Assembly: GCF_009755275.1 (NCBI RefSeq)
Contig: NZ_WQLA01000001.1
Span: 868,001-932,000, forward strand
Source: Mucilaginibacter aquatilis
GTDB lineage: Bacteria; Bacteroidota; Bacteroidia; Sphingobacteriales; Sphingobacteriaceae
Direction: 5' to 3'
DNA: 64,000 nucleotides
A program made the position numbers and the translations under genes. This document shows positions 9,441-19,207 of this stretch, one piece after another; position 1 is the stretch's first letter, and each line of letters starts with the position of its first letter. The notes below the pieces were generated by a model that was not told the origin of the DNA, did no database searches, and worked only from the letters and a program-made list of their open reading frames with translations.

Positions 9441-9492
9441 GAAGTTATTTTGATAAATTAAGCCGGGAAGCTATATTTGTTTTATACTTAAA

Positions 9493-9545
9493 GGTGATGG
9501 TGCTCACCTAATTGAACCGCCCTTAAAAGCTGATAGCGCCTGCCC
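9493..9545 (+). ncRNA. Fluoride (crcB) riboswitch
   Basis: The 5' leader contains GGTGATGGTGCTCACC (9493-9508), then GAACCGCC (9514-9521), then GCTGATAGCGCCTGCC (9529-9544). This matches the crcB/fluoride aptamer: P1 pairs 9493-9497 with 9504-9508, and loop bases GGTGC (9499-9503) can form the pseudoknot with GCGCC (9536-9540). The next gene encodes a CLC-type antiporter, a known partner of this riboswitch. GCCTGC at 9538-9543, which overlaps the pseudoknot strand, is also complementary to GCAGGC at 9571-9576 directly before the ATG at 9579. This suggests fluoride-dependent control of translation. Confidence 0.93.
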
Positions 9546-9578
9546 AATAGATGGTAAAATTTATTGCATTGCAGGCTT

Positions 9579-10886
9579 ATGTTTAAAAAATTCACCTCGG
9601 CACAGTACTCAGTTTTATATTATATTACCCGTTGGACGCTTATTATTGTGCCCGTTGCTTTTGCTATAGGCTGCATGGTAGCCTTATTTTTGTGGCTGCT
9701 AAACTGGAGCATTCATTACCGCTTTGCACATCCGTGGTTGCTTTACCTTTTACCGCTGGCAGGTGTGGGTATCCATTTTCTGTACAAGTTGTACGGGCAA
9801 TCGGCCGAGCGGGGTAATAATTTAATTATTGATGAGATACATAAGCCGGGCGCAGGAGTGCCTAAGCGCATGGCTCCGCTTATTTTATTTACTACGGTTA
9901 TAACGCATTTATTCGGTGGATCGGCAGGGCGCGAGGGAACTGCCGTACAAATAGGCGGCAGCATAGCCAAATGGATAAGCAGCCTGTTTAAACTTAATGA
10001 AGCCGACACACGTATTGTGCTTACTGCCGGTATAGCTGCCGGCTTTGGGGCCGTGTTTGGTACACCGCTGGCAGGTACAATTTTTGCCCTGGAAGTACTC
10101 ACTATTGGCCGCATTAAGTATGATGCACTACTACCCTGTCTTATTGCCGGTTTTATTGGCGATGTCACCGTTTCAGCATGGGGTATTCATCATACGCTTT
10201 ACCACATCACCTATGTATCAAAAGGCCAAGACATTTTTGGGCATCATTTAGGCATTAACCTTTTGTTGTTGCTTAAAACCGCTATTGCCTCAGCCATTTT
10301 TGGTTTGGCAGCTTTTGCATTTGCAAAAGCAGTACACGGTGTAAAAACATTGTCGTTGCGTTTAATTAAAATACAATGGTTTATACCTGTTTGCGGCGCA
10401 TGCATCATTATTGCCTTAACATTTATTTTGGGCAAGCCCGATTACTTAAGCTTAGGAGTTGATGCGCAATACCCGGGTGCAGTAACTATTGTGTCGGCCT
10501 TTCAACAAGGTGGTGCCGACTTTTTGAGTTGGTTATGGAAACTTGTTTATACTGCTGTTACGCTTGGAACAGGTTTTAAAGGAGGTGAGGTTACGCCTTT
10601 ATTTTACATAGGATCTACCCTGGGAAACACCTTGGCAGGGTTACTTAACGCTCCCGTAAGCCTATTTGCAGCGTTAGGCTTTATAGCCGTATTTGCCGGA
10701 GCTACCAACACACCGCTGGCCTGCACCATTATGGGAATTGAACTTTTTGGCAGCGAGCACGCATTACTATTTGCAGTAGCCTGTTTTACTGCTTACTACT
10801 TCAGTGGAGATACAGGAATTTACACTGCGCAGCGAACGGAAGGCAAGTGGCCCCGCCCCAACTATCGCCAGGAAGAGGGGCTCTAA
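9579..10886 (+). CDS. CLC-family fluoride/proton antiporter (CLC-F type)
   Basis: 435-residue inner-membrane protein with about ten hydrophobic segments. CLC signatures: GAGVP near residue 90 (canonical GSGIP, with serine replaced), [15 protein letters not shown] containing the gating glutamate E119, and [14 protein letters not shown] (canonical GxFxP region). GREGT in place of the usual GREGP, with the fluoride riboswitch in the leader, points to the fluoride-exporting CLC-F branch, not a chloride carrier. The ATG at 9579 is chosen because an in-frame TTG at 9564 lies within the riboswitch expression region. Fluoride specificity is inferred from context and motif. Confidence 0.9.
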   Translation: MFKKFTSAQYSVLYYITRWTLIIVPVAFAIGCMVALFLWLLNWSIHYRFAHPWLLYLLPLAGVGIHFLYKLYGQSAERGNNLIIDEIHKPGAGVPKRMAPLILFTTVITHLFGGSAGREGTAVQIGGSIAKWISSLFKLNEADTRIVLTAGIAAGFGAVFGTPLAGTIFALEVLTIGRIKYDALLPCLIAGFIGDVTVSAWGIHHTLYHITYVSKGQDIFGHHLGINLLLLLKTAIASAIFGLAAFAFAKAVHGVKTLSLRLIKIQWFIPVCGACIIIALTFILGKPDYLSLGVDAQYPGAVTIVSAFQQGGADFLSWLWKLVYTAVTLGTGFKGGEVTPLFYIGSTLGNTLAGLLNAPVSLFAALGFIAVFAGATNTPLACTIMGIELFGSEHALLFAVACFTAYYFSGDTGIYTAQRTEGKWPRPNYRQEEGL

Positions 10887-10925
10887 GTCCTTGAAAATGC
10901 AGAATTATACCTTACCGTGGAAGAT

Positions 10926-11642
10926 TTAGAAGGGGCTACTTTTTACAACTTCGGGCAGCAACTTAGCTACCCACTCGCTATACATTTTGCCCGACGGGTG
11001 CAAACCATCAGTGGCTACCAAAGCAGCATCTGTAGCAGCATTGCGCGAGCCAGGTGTAATATCCGTATAACTCACTCCAGCTTTCAGGGTTTCCTCCTTG
11101 TTTATGGCGTTATACTGGTCAATTTCGCGGGCAATTTGCGAGCGGTCTCGACCTTGAGCAAAAGGCGTTACTCCCCAATCAGGTATCGATACCACAAACA
11201 CATGCCTTTTGTTGCCGCCTGCGTAAGCAAGTGCCGTATTAAGTAGCTGCACAAATTCAGTGCGATAGGTATCAATATTATAACCGCGATATTGATTGTT
11301 TACACCAATAAGCAAAGTAACTATATCGAACTTTTGGGTAAGTGAACGCTGCTTGATAGCGGCTATGAGTTCGTCAGTTGTCCACCCGGTTCGAGCTATA
11401 ATAGTTGGAGCTGCTGTTTTGATTTGCTGCTTTGTTAAACCGGCTGCCAGCTGGTATGGGAACGATGCTTCGGCCGGTACAGCCTCGCCAATAGTATATG
11501 AATCGCCCAGAGCTAAATAACTTAATCCATCTTTGGGCAATGATAAACCTGCCCCAAGGTTAGCTTCTATCTCGTTCATGGCTTTGTTTGCACAGCCGGT
11601 TAAGGCTATCATCAGTAATATAATCAGGTTTATCTTTCTCAT
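10926..11642 (-). CDS. SGNH/GDSL-type esterase lipoprotein
   Basis: 238 residues. A lipoprotein signal (MRKINLIILLMIALTGC) puts the lipidated cysteine at C17. Block I is ALGDSYTIGE with nucleophile S48, block III appears as GVNNQYRG, and block V is D212-G-L-H215. This makes it an SGNH hydrolase of the lysophospholipase/acyl-esterase type, anchored to the periplasmic face of a membrane. Its ATG overlaps the lipB stop by four bases (ATGA), so translation is probably coupled; it is the last gene of the PPTase-lipB operon. The substrate is unknown. Confidence 0.88.
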   Translation of the reverse strand: MRKINLIILLMIALTGCANKAMNEIEANLGAGLSLPKDGLSYLALGDSYTIGEAVPAEASFPYQLAAGLTKQQIKTAAPTIIARTGWTTDELIAAIKQRSLTQKFDIVTLLIGVNNQYRGYNIDTYRTEFVQLLNTALAYAGGNKRHVFVVSIPDWGVTPFAQGRDRSQIAREIDQYNAINKEETLKAGVSYTDITPGSRNAATDAALVATDGLHPSGKMYSEWVAKLLPEVVKSSPF

Positions 11643-12376
11643 CCCATCATCTCCATACCAAACTGTACGGAAATATGGTGCTTAAGGATTTCTTTAACTT
11701 CATTCATATCCACTTTTCTACCCGACTCGTTTTCCATGGAGGCTACGGCTTTATCATCAATACCACAGGGTACAATATGGCCAAAATAGCTTAGGTTGGC
11801 ATTAACATTAAGTGCCAGTCCATGCATGGTTACCCAGCGACTGCAACGCACGCCCATAGCGCAAATTTTGCGGGCACGCTGCTCATTATCCGGGTCGAGC
11901 CAAACGCCTGTATAGCCCGGGTAACGGCCGGCTGTAATGCCGTAATGTGCTAATGTTTGTATAACGGCCTCTTCCAGCGTACGCAGATAAAGGTGTATAT
12001 CAGTAAAAAAGTTATCAAGGTCTAAAATTGGATATGCCACTAACTGACCCGGTCCGTGATAGGTGATATCGCCCCCACGGTTAATAGGATAGTAAACGGC
12101 GTCTTTCTCCTTTAGTCCGTCCTCATCAAGTAAAAGATGATCGGCTTTTCCGCTTTTACCCAGGGTATAAACATGCGGGTGCTCACAAAAAATAAGATAG
12201 TTAGGAGTTACTATCTCTTCTCCCTCCTTTTCAGTACCGGCCAATACCGCCTGTTGATGATTGCGTATACGGGTTTTAAGCTGCACGCTTTGGCTAAAAA
12301 TACTTTCCTGTTTATCCCAGGCTTCTTTATAATCAATCAGTCCCCAGTCCTGGTATTCTACCTGCTTATTCTTCAT
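11639..12376 (-). CDS. lipB: Lipoyl(octanoyl) transferase
   Basis: Transfers octanoyl from acyl carrier protein to the lipoyl-domain lysine of 2-oxoacid dehydrogenases and GcvH; LipA then adds sulfur. The 245-residue protein has the family motif RGGDITYHGPGQLVAYP, the active-site lysine K170 in KICAMGVR and the nucleophile C204 in HIVPCGI. It begins 3 bp after the phosphopantetheinyl transferase stop and overlaps the GDSL gene. In this window the likely acceptor is SucB, which carries two lipoyl domains. lipA is not in the window. Confidence 0.95.
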   Translation of the reverse strand: MKNKQVEYQDWGLIDYKEAWDKQESIFSQSVQLKTRIRNHQQAVLAGTEKEGEEIVTPNYLIFCEHPHVYTLGKSGKADHLLLDEDGLKEKDAVYYPINRGGDITYHGPGQLVAYPILDLDNFFTDIHLYLRTLEEAVIQTLAHYGITAGRYPGYTGVWLDPDNEQRARKICAMGVRCSRWVTMHGLALNVNANLSYFGHIVPCGIDDKAVASMENESGRKVDMNEVKEILKHHISVQFGMEMMG

Positions 12377-12379
12377 GGC

Positions 12380-13018
12380 TCAAGCTTTTACGTAACCTAT
12401 CATGTAATCTTCGTACTGCAGGTAATTAACTTTATAGTTAATATTAATATCTCCTTTGCTCAGGTTAGCATTAAGGCTTCCCTCAGGTGCAAAGGCAAAT
12501 GGCTGTAACGCTATGTTATCTAAAAATGAAACCTCCTTTTGACCGTAACACTTATAAATAGCCTCTTTAGCGCACCAGCAAACATATAAATGATTGATTT
12601 TATGTTGCGCATCAATAACAGCCCGTTCGGCAGGCGTTAAAAACTTTGGTGCAATACGTTCAACCTTTTGTTTTACCTGCTCAATATCAATACCCACCGG
12701 GCGGCTTCGGCTTATCATAACCGCCGCGTAATCAAAAGAATGACTTAATGAAATATGGTAAGGCAAATTGACAAGGTATGGCTTACCATGTACATCAATT
12801 TTACAGTCTATATACTCATCAGTGTGCAGCATGGTTCGCAATAAAACGCGGGTGGCCAGCCAATGTAAATGGCGCTTACCATTAGCCAGTTGCTCTACAA
12901 AAGCCTTTTCTTCATCACTTAACTGCAACTGGTGGTACAGGGAATCTGCTTCCTCTTCAATGCGCCACAGCGCAAATTCGGTATCGGCGTCTACCTGTTT
13001 ATTAAAAGCTATGGCCAT
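12380..13018 (-). CDS. 4'-phosphopantetheinyl transferase (Sfp superfamily)
   Basis: 212 residues. It moves the phosphopantetheine arm of CoA onto carrier-protein serines. Metal and CoA-binding residues are visible: D111 and E113 in VGIDIEQ, and W148-C-A-K151-E152-x3-K156. The size is between AcpS and full Sfp enzymes, and the pseudodimeric layout (N-terminal half up to about 105) fits the Sfp/HetI group. As the first gene of an operon with lipB it probably activates the fatty-acid ACP that feeds LipB, but a role in secondary metabolism cannot be excluded. It is divergent from dcd across 75 bp. Confidence 0.9.
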   Translation of the reverse strand: MAIAFNKQVDADTEFALWRIEEEADSLYHQLQLSDEEKAFVEQLANGKRHLHWLATRVLLRTMLHTDEYIDCKIDVHGKPYLVNLPYHISLSHSFDYAAVMISRSRPVGIDIEQVKQKVERIAPKFLTPAERAVIDAQHKINHLYVCWCAKEAIYKCYGQKEVSFLDNIALQPFAFAPEGSLNANLSKGDININYKVNYLQYEDYMIGYVKA

Positions 13019-13093
13019 TTGTTAAATTACAAAAACAGAGCGCAAAATTAGGTTAAATAATTTAATTTCGTCGGCGTAACCCGTCACCGCAAA

Positions 13094-13630
13094 ATGATTT
13101 TATCAGACAAACGAATTTTAGAGGAAATTGAAAAAGGCACCATCATTATTGAGCCTTTTAAACGCGAGTGCCTGGGTACAAATTCATACGACGTACATTT
13201 AGGTAAATACCTGGCAACGTACCGCAACCGGGTGCTCGATGCTAAAGTTCATAATGAAATTGACGGGTTTGAAATACCTAAAGACGGATTTGTTTTGCAA
13301 CCTGGCACCCTCTACCTGGGCGTTACTATAGAGTATACAGAAACTCATAGTCATGTTCCTTTTTTAGAAGGAAAATCGAGCACGGGCCGTTTAGGTATTG
13401 ATATACATGCTACTGCCGGTAAAGGAGATGTAGGCTTTTGCAACACCTGGACGCTCGAAATTTCGGTAGCGCAACCCGTGCGCGTGTATACGGGCATGCC
13501 AATAGGCCAGCTTATTTACTTTGTTGTTGAAGGCGAAATTGAAACTAAGTACAACAGCAAAGGCAACGCTAAATACAATAATCCGTCAACCCGCCCGGTT
13601 GAAAGCATGATGTGGAAGAATAAATTTTAG
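13094..13630 (+). CDS. dcd: dCTP deaminase
   Basis: Converts dCTP to dUTP for thymidylate synthesis. The 178-residue length is typical and the trimeric dUTPase-like fold motif EGKSSTGRLGIDIHATAG spans 92-109. R99 and the catalytic E122 (TLEI) are present; the first Arg of the E. coli motif is lysine here (K94), as in other Bacteroidota members. Starts at the ATG at 13094. No dut gene follows. Confidence 0.93.
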   Translation: MILSDKRILEEIEKGTIIIEPFKRECLGTNSYDVHLGKYLATYRNRVLDAKVHNEIDGFEIPKDGFVLQPGTLYLGVTIEYTETHSHVPFLEGKSSTGRLGIDIHATAGKGDVGFCNTWTLEISVAQPVRVYTGMPIGQLIYFVVEGEIETKYNSKGNAKYNNPSTRPVESMMWKNKF

Positions 13631-13825
13631 AAAGCGTTAAACCTTTGTAGATATTATTGTCTAACAATTTATACTGTACTAAAACACCTGTTGCGGTTAG
13701 CTTAAACAGCTGCAGCTTACTCACCTTTCCCCTACCGCGAAACTAATTTGTAATACGTTAGGTTATTGCCTATATGTTAATGTTTTGCGTACATTTATTT
13801 CAATAAAAAACATCTGCCTTTTTAT

Positions 13826-16546
13826 ATGAACCTTAAAAAACCTGTCGCCGGCTTTCTGGTCATTCTGGTTACTTTGATAGCTACAGCCTTTGTAAAGCTT
13901 GACGACGACCCGATACAAAAAATTGCATCAGCCCTGGAAAAATGGAGTTCAGATGCACCTTTTGAAAAGGTGTATTTGCAGCTTGACAAGCCATATTACG
14001 GCGTTGGTGATAACATTTGGTTTAAAGCCTATGTAACCGTTGGCGGCAAACATCAGCTATCGGCATTAAGCGGTGCATTAAATGTTGAATTAATTGACGA
14101 GCGCGACTCGGTTAAACAATGGGTAAAGCTGCCGGTTACCAGCGGTGTTGCCTGGGGAGATTTTGCCTTAAGCGATACCCTGCAAGAAGGCAATTACCGT
14201 ATACGTGCTTACACCAACTGGATGCGTAATGCGGGCGAAGAGTATTTCTTTCAAAAAAACATAGCCATTGGCAATGCAGCCACCAACACAGTATTTACAC
14301 AGGCAAGTTATACCTATTCAAAGCTTAATAACGGTCAAAAGGTTGATGCTGTAATTAATTTCAGCAATTTGGATAAGGCGCCTTTTGCCGGCAATGAAGT
14401 CAATTATAATGTAAGGATAAATGACAAACAGATACTGAAGGGCAAAGGCACAACAGACACCAAAGGTAATCTGTCCATCAGCTTTATCAATGCAACATCC
14501 GCCCCGGTAACTTCGGGTAAAATCACTACTGATATTAAGGTTGCTGATAAGAAAACCGTTTCTAAAACAATAAATCTTACAACAACATCGGGGTTAGCCG
14601 ATGTGCAGTTCTTTCCTGAGAGTGGCTACCTGGTAAACGGAATACGCTCAAGGGTAGCTTTTAAGGCGGTTGGCGCTAACGGCTTAGGTGTTGAAGTAAA
14701 AGGAAAGGTTATTGACAACACAAACAAGGAAGTTGCCGAAATTACCACTAAACACTTAGGCATGGGAAGCTTTGCCTTTACGCCTGAAAGTGGCAAAACC
14801 TATAAGGCCAGCCTTACTTATCCTGACGGTTCTCAAAACACGGTTAATCTTCCGGCAAGCCAGAATGATGGTTACGTAATGCTGGTGAACAATACTGATG
14901 CGCAAAACATCAGTATAAAAATAATTGGTAGTAGTAGTATGACCGGCAAAAGCACCTATGTGATAGGCCAGTCGGGCGGTGTAGTTTGCTATGCTGCAAA
15001 AAACACCAATGGCTCAATAAATTTTGGTGCCCAGGTTGCTAAAAATAAATTTCCGTCGGGTATTGCGCAGTTTACCCTGTTTGATGCAAGCGGGCAGCCA
15101 ATTAATGAACGTATCGTTTTTATTCAGCACCAAACTGATATTTTGAAAGTCGGCGTGTCGGCGAATAAAACAGCGTTTGCCCCACGTGAAAAAGTAAAAA
15201 TCAACATTGCTGCCAAAACTAATGATGACAAACCTGCTTTAGGGGCATTTTCGGCAGCGGTTATTGATGAATCGAAAGTACCTGTGAAAGATGCAGACGA
15301 ATCGGGCATACTGTCTCAAATTCTTTTAACGTCAGATTTAAAAGGGTATATAGAGCAGCCTAACTACTATTTTACTGATGTAAACGCAACCACTGCAGCA
15401 GACCTTGACATATTGATGCTTACGCAAGGTTACCGCAGGTTTGAGTGGAAAGCTTTGTTGGCCGGGCAGTTTCCAACAATTAAATATCAGCCCGAAAAAA
15501 CCTTGCAAATAGCGGGAAGCATCAAAACATCAGGCGGCAAACCAGTGCCTAACGGTAAAATCACACTATTTACCACCGCCGGTGGCACCTTCATTATTGA
15601 TACTGTTGCTGATGCTCAAGGCCGTTTTGCCTTCAAAAATATGGTGTTTAAAGACAGTATAAAGTTTGTACTGCAGGCACGCACGGCAAAAGGCGGAAAA
15701 AATGTTGACATAGTGCTCGATAAAATGCCGCTACCTACAACTGTAAAAAACAAATCAATGCCTGACGTACAGGTTAACAGTTCGGCTGCGTTGCTTACTT
15801 ATCTTAAAAACAGCAAAGCTCAATATGATGAGGAGGCCAAATATGGCATAGGTAACCACACCATTATGCTTAAAGAGGTCACCGTAACCGAAAAGAAGAA
15901 AAACCCGGCCCTGGCAAATTCGGCAAACTTAAACGGTGCCGGTAACGCCGACCAGGTAATAACAAGCGATGTGTTGGATAAATTAGGCTGCGTTACCATT
16001 GACCAATGTTTACAGGGACGCCTGCTTGGTGTAATATTCAGGGGTGGCATACCCTATTCAACGCGCAGCCAAAATCAGCCTATGCAACTTATTGTCGACG
16101 GTATTTATGTGGAAAGTGACTTCCTTTCAACCATACCGCCTATGAATGTGGCCAGCGTTGAAGTACTGCGCACAATTGGTAACACTGCAATATATGGTGG
16201 TCGTGGAAGTGGTGGTGTATTAATTATAAACACTAAAAGAGGTGGTGAATATAATTATGATGCCTCGCAAATTTACTCGCCGGGTATTATGACTTATACC
16301 CCAAAAGGATTTTATACTGCAAGGCAGTTTTACGCCCCTAAGTATGACGACCCAAAAACTAATACCGCAATTGCCGACTTACGGACTACCATACACTGGG
16401 AATCAAGCCTGATAACCAGTAAAGATGGCAATGCATCATTTGAGTATTTCAATGCCGGTAGCAAGGGCACTTACCGTGTAGTTGTTGAAGGTATAAATGA
16501 TGATGGTTACTTGGGCCGTACAGTGTTCCGTTATAAGGTTGAATAA
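13826..16546 (+). CDS. MG2-domain protein with TonB-receptor plug-like domain
   Basis: 906 residues with an N-terminal signal or anchor (residues 5-23). Residues about 48-150 form an alpha-2-macroglobulin MG2-like beta domain (YLQLDKPYYGVGDNIWFKAY). More Ig-like repeats follow, then a carboxypeptidase-regulatory-like segment near 590-650. At 705-800 there is a TonB plug-like domain (LIVDGIYVES, NVASVEVLRT, IYGGRGSGGVLIINT). There is no transmembrane beta-barrel after the plug; only about 100 residues remain. The family is common in Bacteroidota and of unknown function. It is convergent with the CarboxypepD_reg-like gene, 3 bp apart. Confidence 0.82.
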   Translation: MNLKKPVAGFLVILVTLIATAFVKLDDDPIQKIASALEKWSSDAPFEKVYLQLDKPYYGVGDNIWFKAYVTVGGKHQLSALSGALNVELIDERDSVKQWVKLPVTSGVAWGDFALSDTLQEGNYRIRAYTNWMRNAGEEYFFQKNIAIGNAATNTVFTQASYTYSKLNNGQKVDAVINFSNLDKAPFAGNEVNYNVRINDKQILKGKGTTDTKGNLSISFINATSAPVTSGKITTDIKVADKKTVSKTINLTTTSGLADVQFFPESGYLVNGIRSRVAFKAVGANGLGVEVKGKVIDNTNKEVAEITTKHLGMGSFAFTPESGKTYKASLTYPDGSQNTVNLPASQNDGYVMLVNNTDAQNISIKIIGSSSMTGKSTYVIGQSGGVVCYAAKNTNGSINFGAQVAKNKFPSGIAQFTLFDASGQPINERIVFIQHQTDILKVGVSANKTAFAPREKVKINIAAKTNDDKPALGAFSAAVIDESKVPVKDADESGILSQILLTSDLKGYIEQPNYYFTDVNATTAADLDILMLTQGYRRFEWKALLAGQFPTIKYQPEKTLQIAGSIKTSGGKPVPNGKITLFTTAGGTFIIDTVADAQGRFAFKNMVFKDSIKFVLQARTAKGGKNVDIVLDKMPLPTTVKNKSMPDVQVNSSAALLTYLKNSKAQYDEEAKYGIGNHTIMLKEVTVTEKKKNPALANSANLNGAGNADQVITSDVLDKLGCVTIDQCLQGRLLGVIFRGGIPYSTRSQNQPMQLIVDGIYVESDFLSTIPPMNVASVEVLRTIGNTAIYGGRGSGGVLIINTKRGGEYNYDASQIYSPGIMTYTPKGFYTARQFYAPKYDDPKTNTAIADLRTTIHWESSLITSKDGNASFEYFNAGSKGTYRVVVEGINDDGYLGRTVFRYKVE

Positions 16547-16549
16547 CTG

Positions 16550-17293
16550 TTAATTATGCTGCAACGGCAGGCTGTCGGTAACCGCAGCCTGCTTTATGTA
16601 TTCAAACAGTTCATAATCGGTTAACTTTTTAAGATTAGTGTATGAAGGCCTGTGCCTGATCATGAAGGTGCGCAACTGTACGCTATCAATCTTAACCAAT
16701 CTTAATATGTTACGGCGGTTAAACCTACTATCAACGTAATTATCAAGCTCATCACGCTCTAATATTGCTCGCAGCTTTTTCCGTTGTTTGTTCTTTTTTG
16801 ATAATGATGCATATAATATATCAAAGTTGATTGATGTAAGACTGAAAGCGTCAATCACCTTGGGCTTGGTAAACACAAAATCTTTGGCAAACTCCTTTCG
16901 CATGGCCAACGAATCTTCTTTTGCCGTTTTGTTTTTAACTATAACTGCTTTAAGCAATCTTCCTTTGGGAGGCAACAATATAACATCGTTTGCCTTTAAT
17001 TTCAAAACAGGTATTTGCACTTCCTTGTAAGCGCTGTAGGTAAATATCAGCGTATCATGTTGTATTGTTTTACTTAGCACTAATTCAAAATGGCCCTTGG
17101 CATCTGTTACCAAAATACCTTTTTGCTTTTTTAAACTATATGATGTATAGGGCAAAGGCTCTTTGGTAACACTATCAACAACGGTACATTTTAAGCTTAA
17201 ACTTTGTGCATTTACTTTTTGCACAACCGTTGACGAAAGTAAAACCAATAGGGTAACACTCAATTTTAGAGTAATTATACAGCTGTTTTTCAC
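16550..17293 (-). CDS. CarboxypepD_reg-like domain protein, secreted
   Basis: 247 residues from a GTG start at 17293. A signal peptide ends near VNAQS (about residue 30). Residues 33-110 form one transthyretin-like CarboxypepD_reg domain (CTVVDSVTKEPLPYTSYSLK, LVTDAKGHFEL). The rest is helical and basic (KKNKQRKKLRAILERDELDNY) and is of no recognised family. Such proteins are often periplasmic or surface partners of outer-membrane transport systems. No role can be assigned. Confidence 0.78.
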   Translation of the reverse strand: MKNSCIITLKLSVTLLVLLSSTVVQKVNAQSLSLKCTVVDSVTKEPLPYTSYSLKKQKGILVTDAKGHFELVLSKTIQHDTLIFTYSAYKEVQIPVLKLKANDVILLPPKGRLLKAVIVKNKTAKEDSLAMRKEFAKDFVFTKPKVIDAFSLTSINFDILYASLSKKNKQRKKLRAILERDELDNYVDSRFNRRNILRLVKIDSVQLRTFMIRHRPSYTNLKKLTDYELFEYIKQAAVTDSLPLQHN

Positions 17294-17412
17294 ATTACGA
17301 TTTTATGCATAATAAGCCATACTAAAAGTTAAAATGTGTTAAACCACCGTGTTAGGAATGCAACTAAAAAAGCATTGAAAAAGCTTTTCTTTAATTAATT
17401 TAACGTTTATAG

Positions 17413-17420
17413 TATCTTTG
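17413..17420 (+). promoter_or_regulatory. -7 promoter element for clpS
   Basis: TATCTTTG fits TAnnTTTG and lies 8 bases before the ATG at 17428, implying a very short or leaderless transcript. No clear TTG is seen at the expected -33 distance. Confidence 0.45.
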
Positions 17421-17427
17421 CTGTAAT

Positions 17428-17709
17428 ATGCCAACCGAAGTACAGGAAGAAACGCTGACGCTTGAAGAGATACTGGCGAGCCTTAAAGAAATGCATCGCC
17501 TTATTTTATGGAACGATGATGTGAACACTTTTGATCATGTGATTTACTGCATGATGAAATACCTGGACTACTCGGAGTCGCAATCTGAAAAAATTGCCTG
17601 GAAGGTACACAACGAGGGCAAATGTGCCGTATTAGAAGGCTCTTTCACCGAAATGGAAGTTTACCGCAAAATTTTGCAGCAAGAAGGGTTAACTGTTTCG
17701 GTTGACTAA
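17428..17709 (+). CDS. clpS: ATP-dependent Clp protease adaptor ClpS
   Basis: 93 residues. ClpS binds proteins with destabilising N-terminal residues and hands them to ClpAP (N-end rule pathway). The hallmark LILWNDDVNTFDHVI is at 25-39, and a flexible acidic N-terminal tail of about 20 residues precedes it. AWKVHNEGKCAV forms the second binding-pocket region. The clpA gene is not in the window. Confidence 0.93.
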   Translation: MPTEVQEETLTLEEILASLKEMHRLILWNDDVNTFDHVIYCMMKYLDYSESQSEKIAWKVHNEGKCAVLEGSFTEMEVYRKILQQEGLTVSVD

Positions 17710-17779
17710 CTTCAGAACCGGAACTATAGGATTTTTCAGGATCTACAGAATTTAGTGTAAGCGAAAATATATTCTCTCC

Positions 17780-19207
17780 CTAACACTCAGGCAAACTTAT
17801 TGGTATATTGATGGCAAGCCCGCCATCAGACGTTTCCTTATACTTTGAATTCATATCCAAGGCTGTTTGCCACATGGTTTTAACTACGGCATCCAGGCTC
17901 ACCTTAGCATTGTCAGGGTTGGTTTGCAGGGCCAGCTGCGATGCAGTTATGGCTTTTATAGCGCCCATGGTATTGCGCTCAATGCAAGGAACCTGTACAA
18001 GTCCGCCTATTGGGTCACAAGTGAGGCCAAGGTGGTGCTCCATAGCAATTTCTGCAGCCATAAGCACTTGCCGTTGCGAGCCGCCCAGGCACTCAGTTAA
18101 AGCAGCTGCAGCCATAGCTGATGATACACCGATTTCGGCCTGGCAACCACCCATAGCTGCCGATATGGTTGCTCCCTTCTTAAATATACTGCCAACTTCA
18201 GAAGCTGTTAGTATGAATTGCAATATACGGTCATCACTATAACCATCGCAAAATGCTATAAAGTACATTAGTACTGCGGGTATAACGCCGGCAGCGCCGT
18301 TAGTTGGTGCAGTAACTACACGTCCAAAGGATGCATTTTCTTCATTTACAGACAGGGCAAAACAGCTCACCCAATCTAAAATATTTTGAAAACCATTGCC
18401 CGTAGCACGAACAGCATCCACCCATTCATTAAAGTTATGGTAGCTCCTGTCGCCGGTAAGTCTGCGGTTAAGCCCTGCAGCCCTGCGCGCCACATTTAAT
18501 CCACCCGGAAGATAACCAGTAGTATGGCAACCGCGGTAAACACACTCGCGTATTACCCTGAATATTTGCATCACCCCTTCACGGGTTTTACTCTCGGTAC
18601 GCCAAGCCAGTTCGTTCTCCATTACCACTTCCGAGATTTTTAAACCTGTTTTGCGGCACCAGTGAAGCAAGTCATTAGCCGTATCTATAGGGAATGGTAA
18701 GTCAACCTCAGTACTGCAATTGCTTTCTGCACCTTCCTTTACAACAAACCCGCCACCAATAGAATAGTAAGTTTCTGTAATTGCTTTTCCTGAACTTAAA
18801 AAAGCCTGAAAAGTAACTGCATTTGGATGATAAGGTAAGCTTTGCGTGTATAAAAAAAGCAAGTCGTCGTCACTATCAAAACTAACCGTATGCATGCCAC
18901 CTACATTAAGCTGGTGGGTTGTATGAATATCTTCAATGGTAGCATCTAAGCGGTCAACAGCAAAAGTAACCGGGTCATGTCCGCTAAGCCCTAGCAAAAT
19001 TGCAATATCGGTACCATGCCCTTTACCTGTTTTAGCTAAAGAGCCGTAGAGTAAAATTTTAATTTGCACTACATCAACCAGAGCATTTTGACCGTTTAAT
19101 ATTTGAACAAACTGCTGCGCAGCACGCCAAGGCCCTAATGTGTGTGAGCTTGAAGGACCTATGCCTATTTTAAAAATATCAAATACCGAAATTTGCTCTC
19201 TTTGCAT
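17780..19207 (-). CDS. sdaA: L-serine ammonia-lyase, iron-sulfur dependent
   Basis: Single-chain 475-residue L-serine dehydratase that turns serine into pyruvate and ammonia using a [4Fe-4S] cluster. The N-terminal beta domain begins [20 protein letters not shown]; the catalytic alpha domain holds the cluster cysteines in [16 protein letters not shown] and VPCIERN. Start ATG at 19207. It is transcribed alone, with clpS convergent downstream and no clear terminator in between. Confidence 0.94.
   Translation of the reverse strand: MQREQISVFDIFKIGIGPSSSHTLGPWRAAQQFVQILNGQNALVDVVQIKILLYGSLAKTGKGHGTDIAILLGLSGHDPVTFAVDRLDATIEDIHTTHQLNVGGMHTVSFDSDDDLLFLYTQSLPYHPNAVTFQAFLSSGKAITETYYSIGGGFVVKEGAESNCSTEVDLPFPIDTANDLLHWCRKTGLKISEVVMENELAWRTESKTREGVMQIFRVIRECVYRGCHTTGYLPGGLNVARRAAGLNRRLTGDRSYHNFNEWVDAVRATGNGFQNILDWVSCFALSVNEENASFGRVVTAPTNGAAGVIPAVLMYFIAFCDGYSDDRILQFILTASEVGSIFKKGATISAAMGGCQAEIGVSSAMAAAALTECLGGSQRQVLMAAEIAMEHHLGLTCDPIGGLVQVPCIERNTMGAIKAITASQLALQTNPDNAKVSLDAVVKTMWQTALDMNSKYKETSDGGLAINIPISLPEC

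Noticed and set aside
9743..10168. 141-codon open frame antisense to the CLC gene
   Set aside because: Shadow of a strongly conserved coding sequence in another frame.
12137..12508. 123-codon open frame on the plus strand across lipB and the PPTase gene
   Set aside because: It is fully antisense to two well-supported genes and has no recognisable domain.
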